A stretch of DNA of 64,000 bases from Tolypeutes matacus (GCA_026826555.1 JAKSZT010053764.1:15000213-15064212); one strand, 5' to 3'. Positions 1 to 12,895 are shown, numbered from the stretch's first letter. Numbers and translations are program-made. The notes: generated by a model not told the origin, from the letters alone.

Positions 1-123
1 TAACCCTATTAGATATGTACTATTATCCTCATTTTCTAGACAAAGGAAAATTATATACCATGCTTAAATGATATAACTAGGAATGAACCAGAAGGTTTAA
101 TTCCAAAGCCTGGGCTACCCTCT

Positions 124-160
124 TTCTCCTCCTCCTCCTCCTCCTCATCATCATCATCAG
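124..160. repeat. (TCC)n(TCA)n microsatellite
   Basis: Six or more TCC/CTC triplets run directly into about five TCA triplets, a compound trinucleotide repeat in intron sequence. Confidence 0.85.
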
Positions 161-1822
161 AGAATAAACTCCTTGAGGGGAATGCGATCATCACTGAAAC
201 TCCATCAAGGTGGAAATGGGGAAAGGCAGTATTTCCTACGAAGAACTACCATTCCCACTCACACACTCATTCCACTGATTTCCATGGTAGTCATGATATG
301 TTGCACCCTCAAAAGAACACATGAGAGCTTGAAACCTCCAGTGATCTATCAGGAATACTGTGGGGGCTCCTGCACTAAAAGGACATTGGGTGGCAACCTG
401 CCTCCATTTCCCCACTGACTGGAAAAGTCTCCAAGCTCCAAAAGCCTTCATCCTGGGGGAAATAAATCAATTCTTTAGTCCTGCTACTTCACATAACCTC
501 CTTTCCAAAGTCCAGTTAGATTAATACCTATCAGCAGCCCCCAACCCACAAAGGAAAGTCTTTCTGTCCTGGGGGACTTCAGTTCACTCCCTCTCCTCAG
601 CCTTCTAATTCCCCAACCTAAATAAAAGTACAATGAGGTTTATGCAAACCACCTGAGGAAGCAACACTGCTGATGTGTCCCAGACTCTCAAAAGCCTGGC
701 ACCCAGAGATGTTTACAAGAGAGAAAAAGGCCCACAGCAATAGGCCCCTCTGAGGGGCATAGCATCTGCCCTTGAAACCTGAAGTTCCTCTCCATTCCTT
801 TAGACATTCCCCACAGTGAACATCTAGGAGGAACTATTTTTTTCATGGGTAAAAGTGTGCTAGTAAACCAATGATGACTGCATCCTCATCACAAGATATC
901 TATGTCTCATGCACAACTCCTGCTTGAACAGTTTTTGAGTAAAACTACAACCTCAGGAAGCATGGAGTGTCTTACACTGAAGAGTGATTCTTGGCGCTTG
1001 GAAAAAGTCTACTTTGAAAATGGAAGAAAAATAAATTGCCACTTTAAGGGTCTAAGATTAAAAACAGGGAAAGATTTATTCATAAGTGGAAAGCTTCTAA
1101 AGTGGAAAATGGCAAAGATTATGGAATAAAAAGTCAAATAAAAGATGGAGAAGAGAGTGGAGCTATTTTTTAATGTTTCTGCAAGTACCTAAGTACTTAA
1201 TCCTCCTCCAACCAAGAGACAGCTTTTATTATCTGGTCAAAGCTTTTTTTATTTCATCTTCTTCACATTAAAATGCTCATGCTCTGTAACAATTCAGACT
1301 CAATAACCATAAACACAAAGAAAGTGTATGTACTAGAATGAATTGAGTTTTGCAGAATGTAATTAATTAAGTAATTTTATTTATTAAATCATGCAATTTT
1401 ATCCATATTGAAATCTCTATTATGTCTAAATGTGTTATGAGGCAACTTAGTGGTACCATAATAATTGTAACAAACACAACTGATAATAATACTTGCTCTG
1501 AGTTCTTTTTAAAAGTAGATCACATATACATAAATTGTTTCTTGTATAAAAGACTCCAACTTTAATGTAGACATGCTATATGTTGCTTTCAGTGTTATTA
1601 TAAGTTAACTATAATAGCATGATATCTCTTGTATACTGAAATGTTCAAATTAGCATTTAGGTAAATAATTGATATTATAAAATATGAATCTAAATTTCTC
1701 TACCTACTTCTTAAAAATCCTGTTTGAAATTCAAGGATATATTAGCTTATGTTAAATTCACCATAAATACAAACTACACACACACAAAAAAATGCATTTG
1801 TTGATGAGTAACACAAATGTAC
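161..1822. other. Intron, no recognised feature
   Basis: Ordinary AT-rich sequence downstream of the last visible KDM4C exon. Small ORFs at 173-418 and 902-1129 show no family resemblance or codon pattern that supports a gene. Confidence 0.6.
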
Positions 1823-1926
1823 CTTGTCAAAGGGTATACCATACTTCTTCAATACTGAGGGAGATATCAGTGTCATCTTGTGGCGAAGAAATGCATCACA
1901 CCCTTGGGAGCTGCTTGGGAAAAAAC
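1823..1926 (-). CDS. KDM4C: KDM4C coding exon, JmjC zinc-ligand segment
   Basis: This 104-nt exon lies between the acceptor tttctatttag and the donor GACAAG|gtacat. Two bases complete the glycine codon started in the 50-nt exon, then 34 codons run [16 protein letters not shown] to KKYGIPFDK and end at phase 0. This is about residues 227-261 of KDM4C. Cys236 and His242, two of the zinc ligands that build the KDM4 catalytic pocket, are both visible, as is the adjacent lysine of the RHK motif. The frame is open and all splice signals are good. The next exon, which should begin ITQEAGEF and carry the third iron-binding histidine, was not found in positions 1-1822. Confidence 0.95.
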
Positions 1927-4789
1927 CTAAATAGAAACAATAAATATAAGCAGCATTGTTTCAATTAAGATAAAATTTCAGGCAGCTTTTTTTCTTTTTG
2001 GTTTAATTCTAATACTCGTAGAATGTCAGTTTTATACTAGTGTAAATCCACTCCACCAACAAAATAAAATAATGAATCCTGGCACTAAAAGGTAGAATCA
2101 GAATTCTAGCAAGGAAGGATATATACTGTATCACAAAAGGCTGACCTTCATTACAAAAAGATATATCATAGGATTATTTTTATATAATATAAAAGTTCTA
2201 AACCTTAAGAATCAATTTTAACATGCAACAAATTTGAATTCATCCTGCCTAAAATCATCTAAATGGACAAAATACCAAGGGAAGGTTAGGTATGGTAAAT
2301 ATGCATTTTAAAAGAAGAATCCCCCATTTTAGACTCCCAGAAATGATAATTCCAGAAGTACATATCTCAGTGCCTGACACACATTAAAAAATAGCAGTTT
2401 CCAACCTTTCTTTGTTTCTTTCTGATCAATTAGAATTGCTACAAATTTCCTGAAATCAACTTCCTGACCAGTAATAGCCAAATGCTTGGAAATCTGCCTC
2501 ACCAGCCTATATAGGAGAAGTGTTTTGAGTCTTTTAAATGAAGAAGCTAAACATATAGCTTCATACAACAGTTTATTAGGCACCAAAACAGAGTTGTTTT
2601 TCTCCCTCACTGACTTCAATCTTGCAATTCTCTCTTAGGCAGACTCACATTAATTCAATGTACAAGCTAGAGAAAAATGAACATACTTAATGCTCTATGC
2701 TTCAGCTTCCTCACTCAAAGAAAAAAATAATGCACTGAAAAGAGTGGAAAAGCAAGAAGGGAAAGAGACAAAACACAGAGGAAAAACATAGAAGGAAAAG
2801 AGAACATACCCAGAAAACACATGGTACATATGAATGAAAGAAGGAGAGGCACGGGATGCTGTTTAATTCCTCCACAGCAAGAATGAAGGCAACACCACTG
2901 GAAATGTTACTTATCTCCCTCTGGCTCACCATACCCAAATAATTCAAGAATTTGATTGATTTGGTGAAAGAACTACTAGTGCACACTAACTAATTAATGG
3001 AACCACATCACAGGAATAATGTTAAATTACATAAGCCTTTTTGGATGCCAACATGGGATATGTGAGAACACAGCTCATCAGAAGGAAACAAATCAAATCC
3101 ATTAGAGTGCATGGGGAAAATGTGCAAAAAAGTAAGTTCTGCCTAATCTGCACTTAGATTTACCAAAAAAAGGGGGTGGGAGATTATAAAAAACATCAGA
3201 AATGCTATCATTCTCTATAACATCAGCAAGAATAAAAGGGACAGTTTTCCCTATGTGGTCATTTGATACAGCCTTCAGTTTATGGCTAATATTCATTATA
3301 CATTAACAAAATAATTTATGTAATATCTAGAATTCTTTTTAGTCTGGAATAACATAATACAGAATAAAACAATAAGCCAAATAAGCAACCCTATGAAAGA
3401 ACAAACTTTAGTGGACAGAGCAATTATCACACTAATGTAATGTCCAGTTCTACACATTAAGAAGTCCGAAGTCCTTTGCCAAGAGAATAAGGCCACAATG
3501 GGTTGGTCCCCAAACTCATAACCCAAGGAAACATTTTAATAATACAATTTAAATGAATCTATCAAACTTTTCAAGTCTGTAACTGTGTGCAGCACTAAAT
3601 GAATTAAGTTTTAAATTAAAATCCATGAAAAAAAGAAGAGTACTTAATTTTATTTTGATATGGATTTGTAATCAGGACGTGAACAATGTGGTGACTGGTC
3701 ATAAGTTAATTTAAATTGGAAAACCACTGAAGGAAGGTAATTTGCAGTATATTAAGAACTTCATATTGGTTCAGAGTTTATATTTACAACAGGCTACCAG
3801 AATTATATTTTACATCATCCTGGAAAACATATCATAAACAGCACAAATTATGCACTAAGTATGTTCTGAAAATTAATTTTAACTCAAAATATCTGCAGAA
3901 GTACATAGTTCATGCTCATGCTTCACTCCATAGGCTATCAAAAGTATTTTATTCAATATTTAAGCAATAAGCAAACCTCAAAACTATTAGATGCAGAAAA
4001 TGATAATACTTTAAAAGACTCAGTTAAAGACAGCTTAGTGCTTTTCATAATACATGGGAAAAAAACAGCTTTGGAATCACCAAAACATATGAAATGATAT
4101 GAAAGATAATAGAATTAGCTCTCACAGTAAAGATAACATGTAACTAAAAATTCTACTTAACACTATCAGAGTTCTCGAAAGACACCAATTGAAGAGACAA
4201 CATCAGGTCAAAATTTTTGCAAATAAGTTCTTTAAATGGGAATAATTTTCATTATACATATTACTGATGTTTTTATTTTAATTATATATTTAGCATAATC
4301 TTCTTTAAAAGTTATCCTATTTTAATTACTACTATAACAGTGATCCATAAGGTTTTCCAATTTACAAAGTCACACTTGCTAAAGGAATAGTCCACTTTCT
4401 CATAATCTTGAGAATCAAGAAGTTACAATAAAGAAAATAAGTTCACACTCACCCCTCAATCACCCACTAGAGGGAATAGCAGCAAGTGCCCACTGCCATA
4501 TTTCTCACACCAGGGAGTGTGTGCCCTGGAATCTCCAGGTAATATGCCAGGTATAGAAAAACACATGGGACAAACTTGGCACATTTGCAGAATCTATTTT
4601 TGCCATGTTAAATCACTTGGTTCATTTTTACATAAAGACAAACATATTACAGGAGCAAAATATAAAATCTGCATGAGCAGGCTGGGAGGGGGAGCTTCAC
4701 TCTCCTCTGCTGTAGGGATATTTTGGTGGAAACATTGAACCTACTGTAGCTACAAACTATGCTTTGGGGCTTTGTATAAATTGTGGTCG
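1927..4789. other. Intron, no recognised feature
   Basis: AT-rich unique sequence. No exon, tRNA-like SINE or clear L1 homology was recognised. It probably includes degenerate old repeats that I cannot assign by eye. Confidence 0.55.
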
Positions 4790-4794
4790 ATCCT

Positions 4795-5433
4795 TGTATT
4801 AGTCAGCCAAAGGGGTGCTGATGCAAAGTATCAGAAATCTACTGGCTTTTATAAAGGGTGTTTATTTGGGGTAGAAGCTTACAGTTAACAAGGCCCTAAA
4901 GAGTCCAACTCAAGGTACCATAAGAGGCATTTTCTCAACCATAGTCTGGTGCCACATGTTGACGCAAGATGGCGGGCGATATCTGCAAGGGTTCAGCCTT
5001 CCTCTTTTCTCTTAAGGCTCCATGGGCCCAGCTTCTTCCAATCTCAGCTGTAGGCTGGCATAGAACTCAGCTACTCTGTTATTTTCAGCTGCAAATTATC
5101 AGGCAAATGGCTCATCTCTCTTCCCGGGACCACAGGATCCTCTTCCATGTCTATGGAGCTCCCTTCCTCTTTTATCAGTGTATCTGCTTCTGTGTATCTA
5201 CTTCTGTGTTCTCCTTGAATGAATGTCCATTTGGCCCACAAAGTGGGTGGGTACAAAACTGAGTTGCCCTAATGATGGGGTCAAATCAAAGCTCTAATCT
5301 TAAAATAATTTAATCAAAGGCATCTCAGCTGAATCTAATACAATCAAAAGTTTATCACACCCAGAGGAACAGAGCAGGTGACAAACATAATATATCTCTT
5401 TTTAGAATGTATATATAATATCAAATTGCCACA
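4795..5433 (-). mobile_element. MaLR-like solo LTR (family 1), 639 bp
   Basis: On the plus strand it runs TGTATTAGTCAGCC to ATTGCCACA, so the LTR ends are TG and CA in minus orientation. The flanking 5-bp repeats are atcct (4790-4794) and atccc (5434-5438). The general layout (ending in CTAATACA in sense, with an AATAAA about 75 bp before the end) resembles ERVL-MaLR LTRs. It is homologous to 9511-10054 and to 18615-19040. It holds no coding capacity. The motif AAGATGGCGG occurs at 4966-4975 on the antisense strand. Confidence 0.75.
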
Positions 5434-5599
5434 ATCCCTTCCTACAGGCACTAAACAAACTTGAGTACTAACTTCCCTCTCTTCTTTAATGCTCAAGATT
5501 AACACCCTTTCATTGGTGATAAATAGCAGTCTTAATAGTTTGAAGCCTGCACTCTTCCAGCTTCACTTTGTCCACATAGCCATCAAAAGGAATGAGAAT

Positions 5600-5800
5600 A
5601 ACAGCTAAGAATTTGGGATTTGGCCTTACAGAGACATGGATCTGTAATTACAACTCATAAATGAACTTGCTAGGAAATTCACAACTCCAAGACTCACCTA
5701 TCTTTGACATAATCTCTCAGGGCCTCATTTTCTTTATGTGTAAAATTGGGATGCTAATATTATCTTCCTCATTGGATCCTAATGAGAATAGAAAGAGATA
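5600..5800 (+). repeat. MIR SINE remnant
   Basis: Diverged match to the MIR core: a stretch resembling 'ctcagggcctcattttcttt' is followed by AAAATTGGGATGCTAATAT and the usual downstream region. Confidence 0.55.
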
Positions 5801-5959
5801 ATGCCCAAAAGAGAAATCAAAGAGTTTAAACTCCAGAGACCCCCAAGAGCAACCTTTGCTAAAACAGCCAAAGTACTCCTGGGAGTTGTGTAGCACACAG
5901 AAGCCACTCAAGGACAAGGTACTATACAAAAGCAAAGGATGGTCCTGGATTCAATGTAA

Positions 5960-6235
5960 AAATCATCATTACGTGAATCTCAAAAGCATTATTCTAAGTG
6001 AAAGAAGACAGACACCAAAGTCTACATATTGTAGGATTTCACTTAGTGGTTGTCAAGGGCTGGAGGGAGGATTAACTGCAAAGGGCCAAAAAGAAGTCTT
6101 TGGGGGCACGTTAAAAACGTGGATAATGGTGGTGGTGTAACCACCACTGCATACATTCATCAAAATTCACTTAACTGTACACTCTTTAAAAGGGGTAAAT
6201 TTTAATATAAATAAATTTTACCACAATAAATTTGA
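5960..6235 (+). mobile_element. Old L1M 3' end
   Basis: The order of segments is typical of ancient L1 3' ends: TCTCAAAAGCATTATTCTAA, then the GGTTGTCAAGGGCTGGAGG segment, then TTAACTGTACACTCTTTAAA and TACCACAATAAA at the end. It is a heavily 5'-truncated, pre-xenarthran insertion. Confidence 0.75.
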
Positions 6236-7197
6236 CACTGCCAAAAATTTTTTTCATTAAATTTTTTAAAAATAGAACATATATGTTGATCTTTCCTTCA
6301 TACGAAAAGGTCCCTGAATTGTCAATTAGTTAAAATTTTATAATATATTATAGCCACTACTAACTAAGGAATTCATTTTAAATCCCAATCTCACATGAAT
6401 CAAACATAAACACATGCTTTTACTACTAAATCACTAAAAGTTTTAGCTTTGAAAACAAATTTAAAACTCAAAGTTTAGTGAAATATTCTACGGGTATAGA
6501 AACACTAGTTTGGAGAAGTTGAAATTAGTTATTAACCAATTAGGAATGAAGGAAGAGAGAAAAGAAAGAAAGGAAGGAGGGAGGGGGAAGAAGAAATTAG
6601 ACATGTGGAATACAGTTCCACTTTAGCAATTGATTTTCATTAAGACGATTTCATTTGAATAAAATTGAAATGTGCCAAAGTATGCTTTGATAGAGTTTTT
6701 AAAATGGTTTTACAATATTTATATGACTGACATGAGGCTTAAAACATAACAACCACAGAAACAAATGCTAAGGAAAAGAATACAGAATAAATATATGGAA
6801 ATATTGCTTCCCTATGGGAAATCCTTATACACATGTGTTGATTTACATGAGAAATTTCTTCGCAAGTTCATTCAAGGAGAAAGCCTATGAGCTGCATTAC
6901 ATGGAGAGAAACCTGATAACTTTTACCCACATCCCTACTTAAGAGGCCAACATTAGAGGTTATGCTACAGTTGGCATCTCTATGCTTCCTACCATCTGAA
7001 GAGATTGTATAGAATATTATTACTTTGCAGAATTCATTCATCCTAACAGATCTCTATTGGTAGAGAAATGGCCTCATGAAGTTCTCCAGGGAGGAGCACC
7101 AGGAGAAATTCACACTGATTTTGGTATCATGAAGGATGGCATTTCTCCTGACAACTGGCTTGCTTTTATCTTTTAAACACTATGAATTGTATAATAG
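6236..7197. other. Intron with a GA-rich tract at 6549-6596
   Basis: AT-rich unique sequence. The only structured part is a purine-rich (GGAA/GAAA) low-complexity tract of about 48 bp. Confidence 0.6.
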
Positions 7198-7202
7198 GTA
7201 GG

Positions 7203-7650
7203 TGTGGTAGTTTGAAGTTGTATGTACCCTACAAAAATATGTTCTTAAATCTAATCCATTCCTGTGGGTGTGAACCCATTGTAAGTAGGACCTTTTAATA
7301 AGGATAAGTTAAGGTGTGTCCAACCTCAATCAGGATGGGTCTTAATCCTATTACTTGAGTCCTTTATAAGACAAGGAAAGTCAGACAAAGAGAAAGCCAC
7401 AGGAAGCAAGAAGCTGAAAGGAACCCAGAAGAGAAGAGAAAGACCAGGAGATACTGCCATGTGCCTTGCCATGTGACAGAGGAGCCAAAGATCACAGGCA
7501 GCCAGGCCTAGAAGGCCAGTATCCAAGAAGAAAGCATGGCCTTGATGATGCCTTGATTAGGACTTTTTGCCACCCTCAAACCATAAGTAAATAAATTCCC
7601 ATCAGACCCATTTCATGGTATTTGTTTGAGCAACCTAGGGAATTAAAGCA
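7203..7650 (+). mobile_element. MaLR-like solo LTR (family 2), 448 bp
   Basis: It begins TGTGGTAGTTTGAAG and ends GGGAATTAAAGCA, with imperfect 5-bp flanks gtagg (7198-7202) and gcagg (7651-7655). The TGTGGTAGTTTGAA start, the CTAATCC..GTGGGTGTGAACC stretch and the late AATAAA follow the MLT1/MST plan of ERVL-MaLR LTRs. It is related to 17318-17710 and 62527-63004. It has no gene content. Confidence 0.75.
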
Positions 7651-7655
7651 GCAGG

Positions 7656-8900
7656 GTTTTTTTTCCCATTTCCAGTTGACTCACAGAAAAAATTCCACAC
7701 AATCTAACAGCGTGTGGGTCATTACAATATGTTTTTTACTGCATTCCTGAGGCCACTTTATTTCTGTTCTAGCTTTTTCCTCCTTGATATGTTACATCTA
7801 CCACACATGCACAGGTTACTCAGGATTCTCCAAGCCAAGCACTTTGGGGTAAAGCAGGTTAGTCAAGCTAACCAGGATTTCTCTGGCTCAGAATCATAAA
7901 ATTCTTAATTCCCTACCACAATAATTAATTCCTCCATGGAATAATAATTTCTTCCTGGGAATTCCTTTCCTGCCTTCTTCCTCCCCATTCTCTACTGCCA
8001 CTTCTCAGAACTAAGTCTTTCATTCTATTTCCTAATTATGTTATTGTACTTTATGTATTAGTGTTCTGTGTCTTTAATCATACCCAGAACCTGGCTGGAC
8101 ATGAAATATTCAAATATATTTAAATAGACAATGATATCCCTGACATCAAATTATGAGGAAATTAACTTTAGAGATTGTTTCACCATCCTTAATGCAACCC
8201 AGCTGTTAGTAAGATCAAAATAAACATACCCAGATACACTATTCATCAACCACTATGCATACATCCTGGGTTACACATGAAAACAGAGAATGTATCACTG
8301 GACTTCCTCATTTTCTGTGGCTTACACGGTCCTTTCAAAATCAATTATTCATAACAAGGGGTATTTTTTATTAGCCTTTCAAAACCAGGCATTTTAACAT
8401 AATATTTTCAGGCAATAAACTAAATGAATACTTAAGTTAAAAACACATATTTGCCATTGTGAAAGCTAAAAAAAGTATATTTTGCTAATTCTACTTTTTC
8501 CCCCATTTTTTGGAAGTCATCTTTTATTTCAAAAATAAGTGATATCTATAAACCACACCCTTCAATCTGCCTTCTCAGCTTTTCTTCTAAAATGATTTTA
8601 GAAGAAATACATTTTCCAAATGAGGAAACTACTGTGATGTACTTAAAAAGCAATAATGTTGCAGAGTGGCATGACCCTGTTAATCTTTTTACAAAGCTTG
8701 ACAAAAGCAATGAAGATTCCATCCATCTTGAACAGTGCCAATGCTTCACAGCTTTCTGTAAACCTAATGATTCACTTTGGCCAACTTTTTTAATACAGTG
8801 TAAGACAGAGGTATGAGAACAGGTAAATTTAGAATCGATGCATAAAATTAAACTGACTTGTTATTTATTGCTGCTCTTCTGTTCTCTTGACATTTATGGT
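7656..8900. other. Intron, no recognised gene
   Basis: Unique AT-rich sequence. It includes a perfect 27-bp palindrome at 8581-8607. The ORF at 8592-8816 starts within that palindrome and shows no recognisable protein family. Confidence 0.55.
8581..8607. repeat. Perfect short palindrome
   Basis: Arms TTTCTTCTAAAAT and ATTTTAGAAGAAA are exact reverse complements separated by one G. It could form a cruciform or RNA hairpin. No adjacent partner motif was seen. Confidence 0.8.
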
Positions 8901-8904
8901 TCTT

Positions 8905-9178
8905 AATCCCTTTTGTATCAAAAATCTCTTTAGGGACTGTATGGAAGAGAGTGTAGACTACAAAGTGAACTACAGTCCATGCTCAGTGGCAATGCCCCAG
9001 GATGTGTTTATCAATTGCGATGACTGTGCCACACTAATGAAGGATGTTGTTTATGTGGGAGGGTGTGGGAGGCGGGAGTGGGGCATATGGGAATCCCTGT
9101 ATTTTTTGTGTAACATTTGTGTAATCTAAGTATCTTTAAAGAAATTTTTTTAATTAAAAAAATAAAAAATAAAAAAAC
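8905..9178 (+). mobile_element. L1 3' UTR fragment
   Basis: The segment GTGCCACACTAATGAAGGATG followed by a G-rich run, then CATATGGGAATCCCTGTATT and an A-rich tail, matches the usual L1 3' UTR order (CCACACTAATGCAAG..GGGAACTCTGTATT). Confidence 0.65.
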
Positions 9179-9505
9179 CTCTTAAGGGATTTGATGATGG
9201 CTTCCCAAAAATTAGTACATATGCCTACTTTTTAATATAATTTCAGAGAGTCTACTGGCGGCCTGCATCCCACCGACATATCCTTGTCCACTCCTGGCAC
9301 AGTGATCCATGCAAATTAGACAAAGACCCTCTTCTACACATGGTTAAACTCAAGATTACTAGCCATTAAAACAAAGAAGAAGAAAAAAAGAAAAATCTAC
9401 TTAAAAGTATGAAATAAATTAAACCTTCATAATATTCATTCTTTTGTTCATTTGGCTGAAAATATTGCTCCTTTTAATAAGGCAACAAAACTGAAAAACT
9501 TGTTA
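9179..9505. other. Intron, no recognised feature
   Basis: Unique sequence between an L1 3' end and an LTR. Nothing specific was seen. Confidence 0.5.
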
Positions 9506-9510
9506 CAAGT

Positions 9511-10054
9511 TGTACCCGTTTGGCAATTTCACGTAATTATGAATTCCAAAAATATAAGAGGATCATGCTTGTAAACTCATCTGTTAATCTGGGCATGATT
9601 AAGTTATGATTTGGGCGTTCACTGGGCCACGTCAGTAGGGTGTTGAGCCCCATCCCTTGGTGGGTGGAGGAATCAAATATAAAAGGCAAGGCAAAGGACA
9701 GTGGGAGCAGTTTTTGAGAAGCAGTTTTGATGTTGAAGAGAAGGCCCCAGGAGAAGAGAAATGAGCCGTTCGCCTGTAGTCTACAGCTGACCTTGTGGAG
9801 GAACCAAAGGAGCTAAGCCGGGAGAGAAACAGCCCCTGGAAGAGAGGAACCCAAGAAGCCTGAACCCTGGCAAACGTCGGCAGCTGTCTTACTCCAACAC
9901 TGTCTTACTCCAACACGTGGCAGTGGACTTTGGTGAGAGAAGAAACTTAACGCTTTATGGCCTGGTATCTGTGGATTTCTACCCCAAATAAATACCCTTT
10001 ATAAAGACCAACCCATTTTTGGTATTTCACATTAGCACCCCTTTGGCTAATACA
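9511..10054 (+). mobile_element. MaLR-like solo LTR (family 1), 544 bp
   Basis: It runs from TGTACCCGTTTGGC to CCTTTGGCTAATACA and is flanked by an exact 5-bp target duplication, CAAGT (9506-9510 and 10055-10059). A late AATAAA precedes CCTTTATAAAG near the 3' end. It is homologous in inverse orientation to 4795-5433. No internal ERV sequence is attached, so it is a solo LTR. Confidence 0.82.
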
Positions 10055-10059
10055 CAAGT

Positions 10060-12556
10060 AAATGTAAAGATCTAAATAATCACTGACTTCTACCAAACTG
10101 TCATTTTAAACACTATTTCCACTGAGCAGTCACACCACCAAAGTTAGCTGCACAAAGTCCTAAATCAAATTGTCTTCTTCTAGTAACCAAAAATTTTCAT
10201 CAAATTAATCACCTTCAATTTTTTAAATATTGGCCTTTGATTCACAATAAAGGATAAATGGAATACAGTCTTTTCCATAAGTTTTTACGTTCCCAATCTA
10301 CTTTAATCCATATTTTGCTTAGCTTAACTGAGAGCAAAGATATTTCTAAAATATGAGATTTAAACATTTGAAAAACTGAAAATCTTCCAAAGTGTCATTA
10401 ATGATTTAACACTGAACCTCTATTCTCCTCCATCTTTTCCACTCAATTGTATGAAACCAAAAATGTTTTTTTTAAATGGAACGGCATTTATAGACGAACA
10501 TAACTTTTAAAATTGCAACAACTGACTTGAGGGTTTTATTATACTTATATCTACCTAAAATTGAAAAAACCTGTATAAATGAGAAAGCAGCTGAAGGACA
10601 AATCAAATTGCTGCCTTTATTAGATGCAGGCCTAATATCTTCCAGATAAAATATTTGTAGGTGCCACAGTCAATCAAGGTTTCAATAGATGAAATCATTC
10701 ATGCATAAAAGGCAAGTGTGATAATTATGATGTGCAGACAAGATAATGGAAAATATCTGAACCTGCTTTTAATTTTATGTATCAAGTGCTGCCTTGACCT
10801 AGACATCTTATAATGCTTCATCACATTTACTGCATTATTTTATCATTTTAATTATTTAGCCAAATTGAATTAATTTGGCAGGCATCTGGTCAGCAGAAGT
10901 GAATCCTCCACAATCTCAGAGTGTCTTTTCCCTGTTGCATTTCTCAAAATAATTCTGCAAAACAGTTTTGAATAAACTTTCAATTGAGCTTAAAGTTTCT
11001 GTTCAACCTTCAAATTTATTAACCTCTTCCTGATTATATAAGAGGCACCCAATTTCCTGAAATGTCATTTTCAGAAGGTTTACATAAAAACTTTTACAGA
11101 CAATTTACACTAGAAATTTTGGAGTGTGGCTCTACACTGTCAAGTTTATATTGGATACATTTTTAAAGTTCTCTGATGGTGAAATTAACAGGAAATGGTG
11201 AAATAATTATTACAGAAAGAGGATACCTCAGCACATAGTTTTAGCACAAAGTTCATTGTTTTTGTGTTTAAAGATTGTAGTGATCATCTTCGTAGCTCTG
11301 CTCTAACCTATTATCAAAAACCAGGACTCATCTACTTTAATATTCATGAAAACAGTCCCTAACAAAGTTCAAGATTACAATTACATTGCTATTACTACTA
11401 TATCACATTATAAAAACGCTGAGGCTTTATAGTTATTAGCCTGCCAAAATTGTAATACTGCTTCTTACAAATATAATTCTGTAACTGATCCCTCTAACGC
11501 TCTATTATAATTTTGGGGAAAGTAACTTTTACATGCCATTAACAATTTCTGTACAGAACTGTCAAGTCAAAGAAAGGGATTTCTCAGAGTCCCTACTTAA
11601 TTATTAAGTAACAGCATCCCTAATGGAGGGACAAAATCCTTCTCCTAATAGAAGGCTGACCTAACATACAAGAGAAACTTAGATCAGCACCTGACTAAAA
11701 AGCCACCACCCAATCAAGACTCAATTAGGCAGAATGTCTTGCTCTTTAGTGTTCACGCAAACAGAACTCCACGTCTCCCTGGAAATAAATCACTACCAGC
11801 CTACTTCTTCCTTAGGAAGGGTTGCTAGCAAAACTGAAGATAAGAATAGTAGGGGGTCAATCTGATTCATCTACCATATGTAAAACAGATGGGTTCAAGG
11901 CTACCTGGCATATCCTTTAGAGAAAGGAAGAAAGACGAAGATGGCTGCTTTTGCTCCCAATCTCAGCAAACACAAGTTCCAGGACAGTAAGTTTAGTTTT
12001 GCCAGTCCAAGAAGGCCCAAAATCTCATTTGTATCCTGGTACCCAGTGACAGTGACCTTTGTAATTCCAAAACAAACACTCCCCACAGTAGGCCACAGAA
12101 GAAGTGCGAATGAGTAAGTGATTTAACACGACAATTTGGGTAAACAATACAGCACCATGAAAAAATATTCATAATATAATAGCACCTTGAGCTCCAGCAC
12201 GATACTGGTTGGAATTTATATTGAGAATATAACTTAGAAGAAAGAAAATATTATTGACAGAATGATGTTGAATTGATGCATTATATAAAAGAAAAAAATC
12301 ACCAAGTACAACAAAATAGGTTAAGTGCAATCACTTGACGAAATACTAAGCAGCCAACTAAAATAACCACAAAGATCATGAATCAGGGGGAATATTCATA
12401 AATTAATGTGAAAAAAATTAAAATTGTTCAATTAGAGAAACATTTAAAAGCCAAAAGCTTGAAAGAATAAAATTAACAAAGTGACATTCTATACTATAAA
12501 AAATACCTCAAAAACAAAGAGCCTATCTTTATATGAAACACTGAAAGCAAGTTTAC
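10060..12556. other. Intron, no recognised feature
   Basis: 2.5 kb of AT-rich sequence upstream (in gene orientation, downstream) of the 50-nt exon. No repeat was confidently recognised. The ORF at 11901-12086 looks like chance. Confidence 0.55.
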
Positions 12557-12606
12557 CTTGAGCTAGTCTTTCAAGTCGTTTTCCATGCTCCGGAGGTATA
12601 GCATAC
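12557..12606 (-). CDS. KDM4C: KDM4C coding exon, 50-nt micro-sized JmjC exon
   Basis: This short exon follows the acceptor gaaattttag and ends at a canonical donor, CAAG|gtaaac. Its first base completes the tryptophan codon begun in the exon at 46251. It then encodes YAIPPEHGKRLERLAQ and leaves one G for the next exon (phase 2 in, phase 1 out). The peptide is the conserved KDM4 segment after the PKSW motif, about residues 211-226, joining the iron-binding HxE strand to the zinc-binding region. At 50 nt it is too short for ordinary ORF detection. It is supported by exact phase continuity and full family similarity. Skipping it would shift the frame inside the catalytic core. Confidence 0.95.
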
Positions 12607-12819
12607 CTAAAATTTCAAACATAAATAAAAGTTTTAGGATTAAAATGTTTTAGCTAGTATCCTAAGGACATTTATTCTTAAATAATGTCACATAAAAACT
12701 TAAACTCCACTTGGATAATTACAAAAACAACTCAAAGACATATGCTTTAGACACTGAAAAAAAAAAGGAAAGAAGGGAGAAGAAAGAAAGACAAAAAACT
12801 TAGAAACCACCTATTTCGA

Positions 12820-12895
12820 ATACCCCAGCTCAACATCCCAACCGTATTTTATAGCTAGGGGACAAAGGCCCAAGACCAGTTAACCTTAGCCAGGG
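12820..12895 (-). repeat. Possible MIR fragment
   Basis: The stretch TTATAGCTAGGGGACAAAGGC followed by a CAGTTAACC element resembles the reverse MIR core (acagatgaggaaactgaggc..gttaagtaac). Short and diverged. Confidence 0.35.

Larger units (their letters stand above)
1927..12556 (-). other. KDM4C: KDM4C intron, 10.6 kb, GT-AG type
   Basis: This canonical intron has the donor gtaaac at 12556-12551 and an acceptor ending tttag at 1927. It is phase 1. It contains three MaLR-like LTRs (4795-5433, 7203-7650, 9511-10054), a MIR and two L1 3' ends. The rest is AT-rich unique sequence. Confidence 0.92.

Noticed and set aside
8592..8816. 74-aa ORF starting in a palindrome
   Set aside because: No family resemblance, no splice context and an opposing ORF over the same bases.
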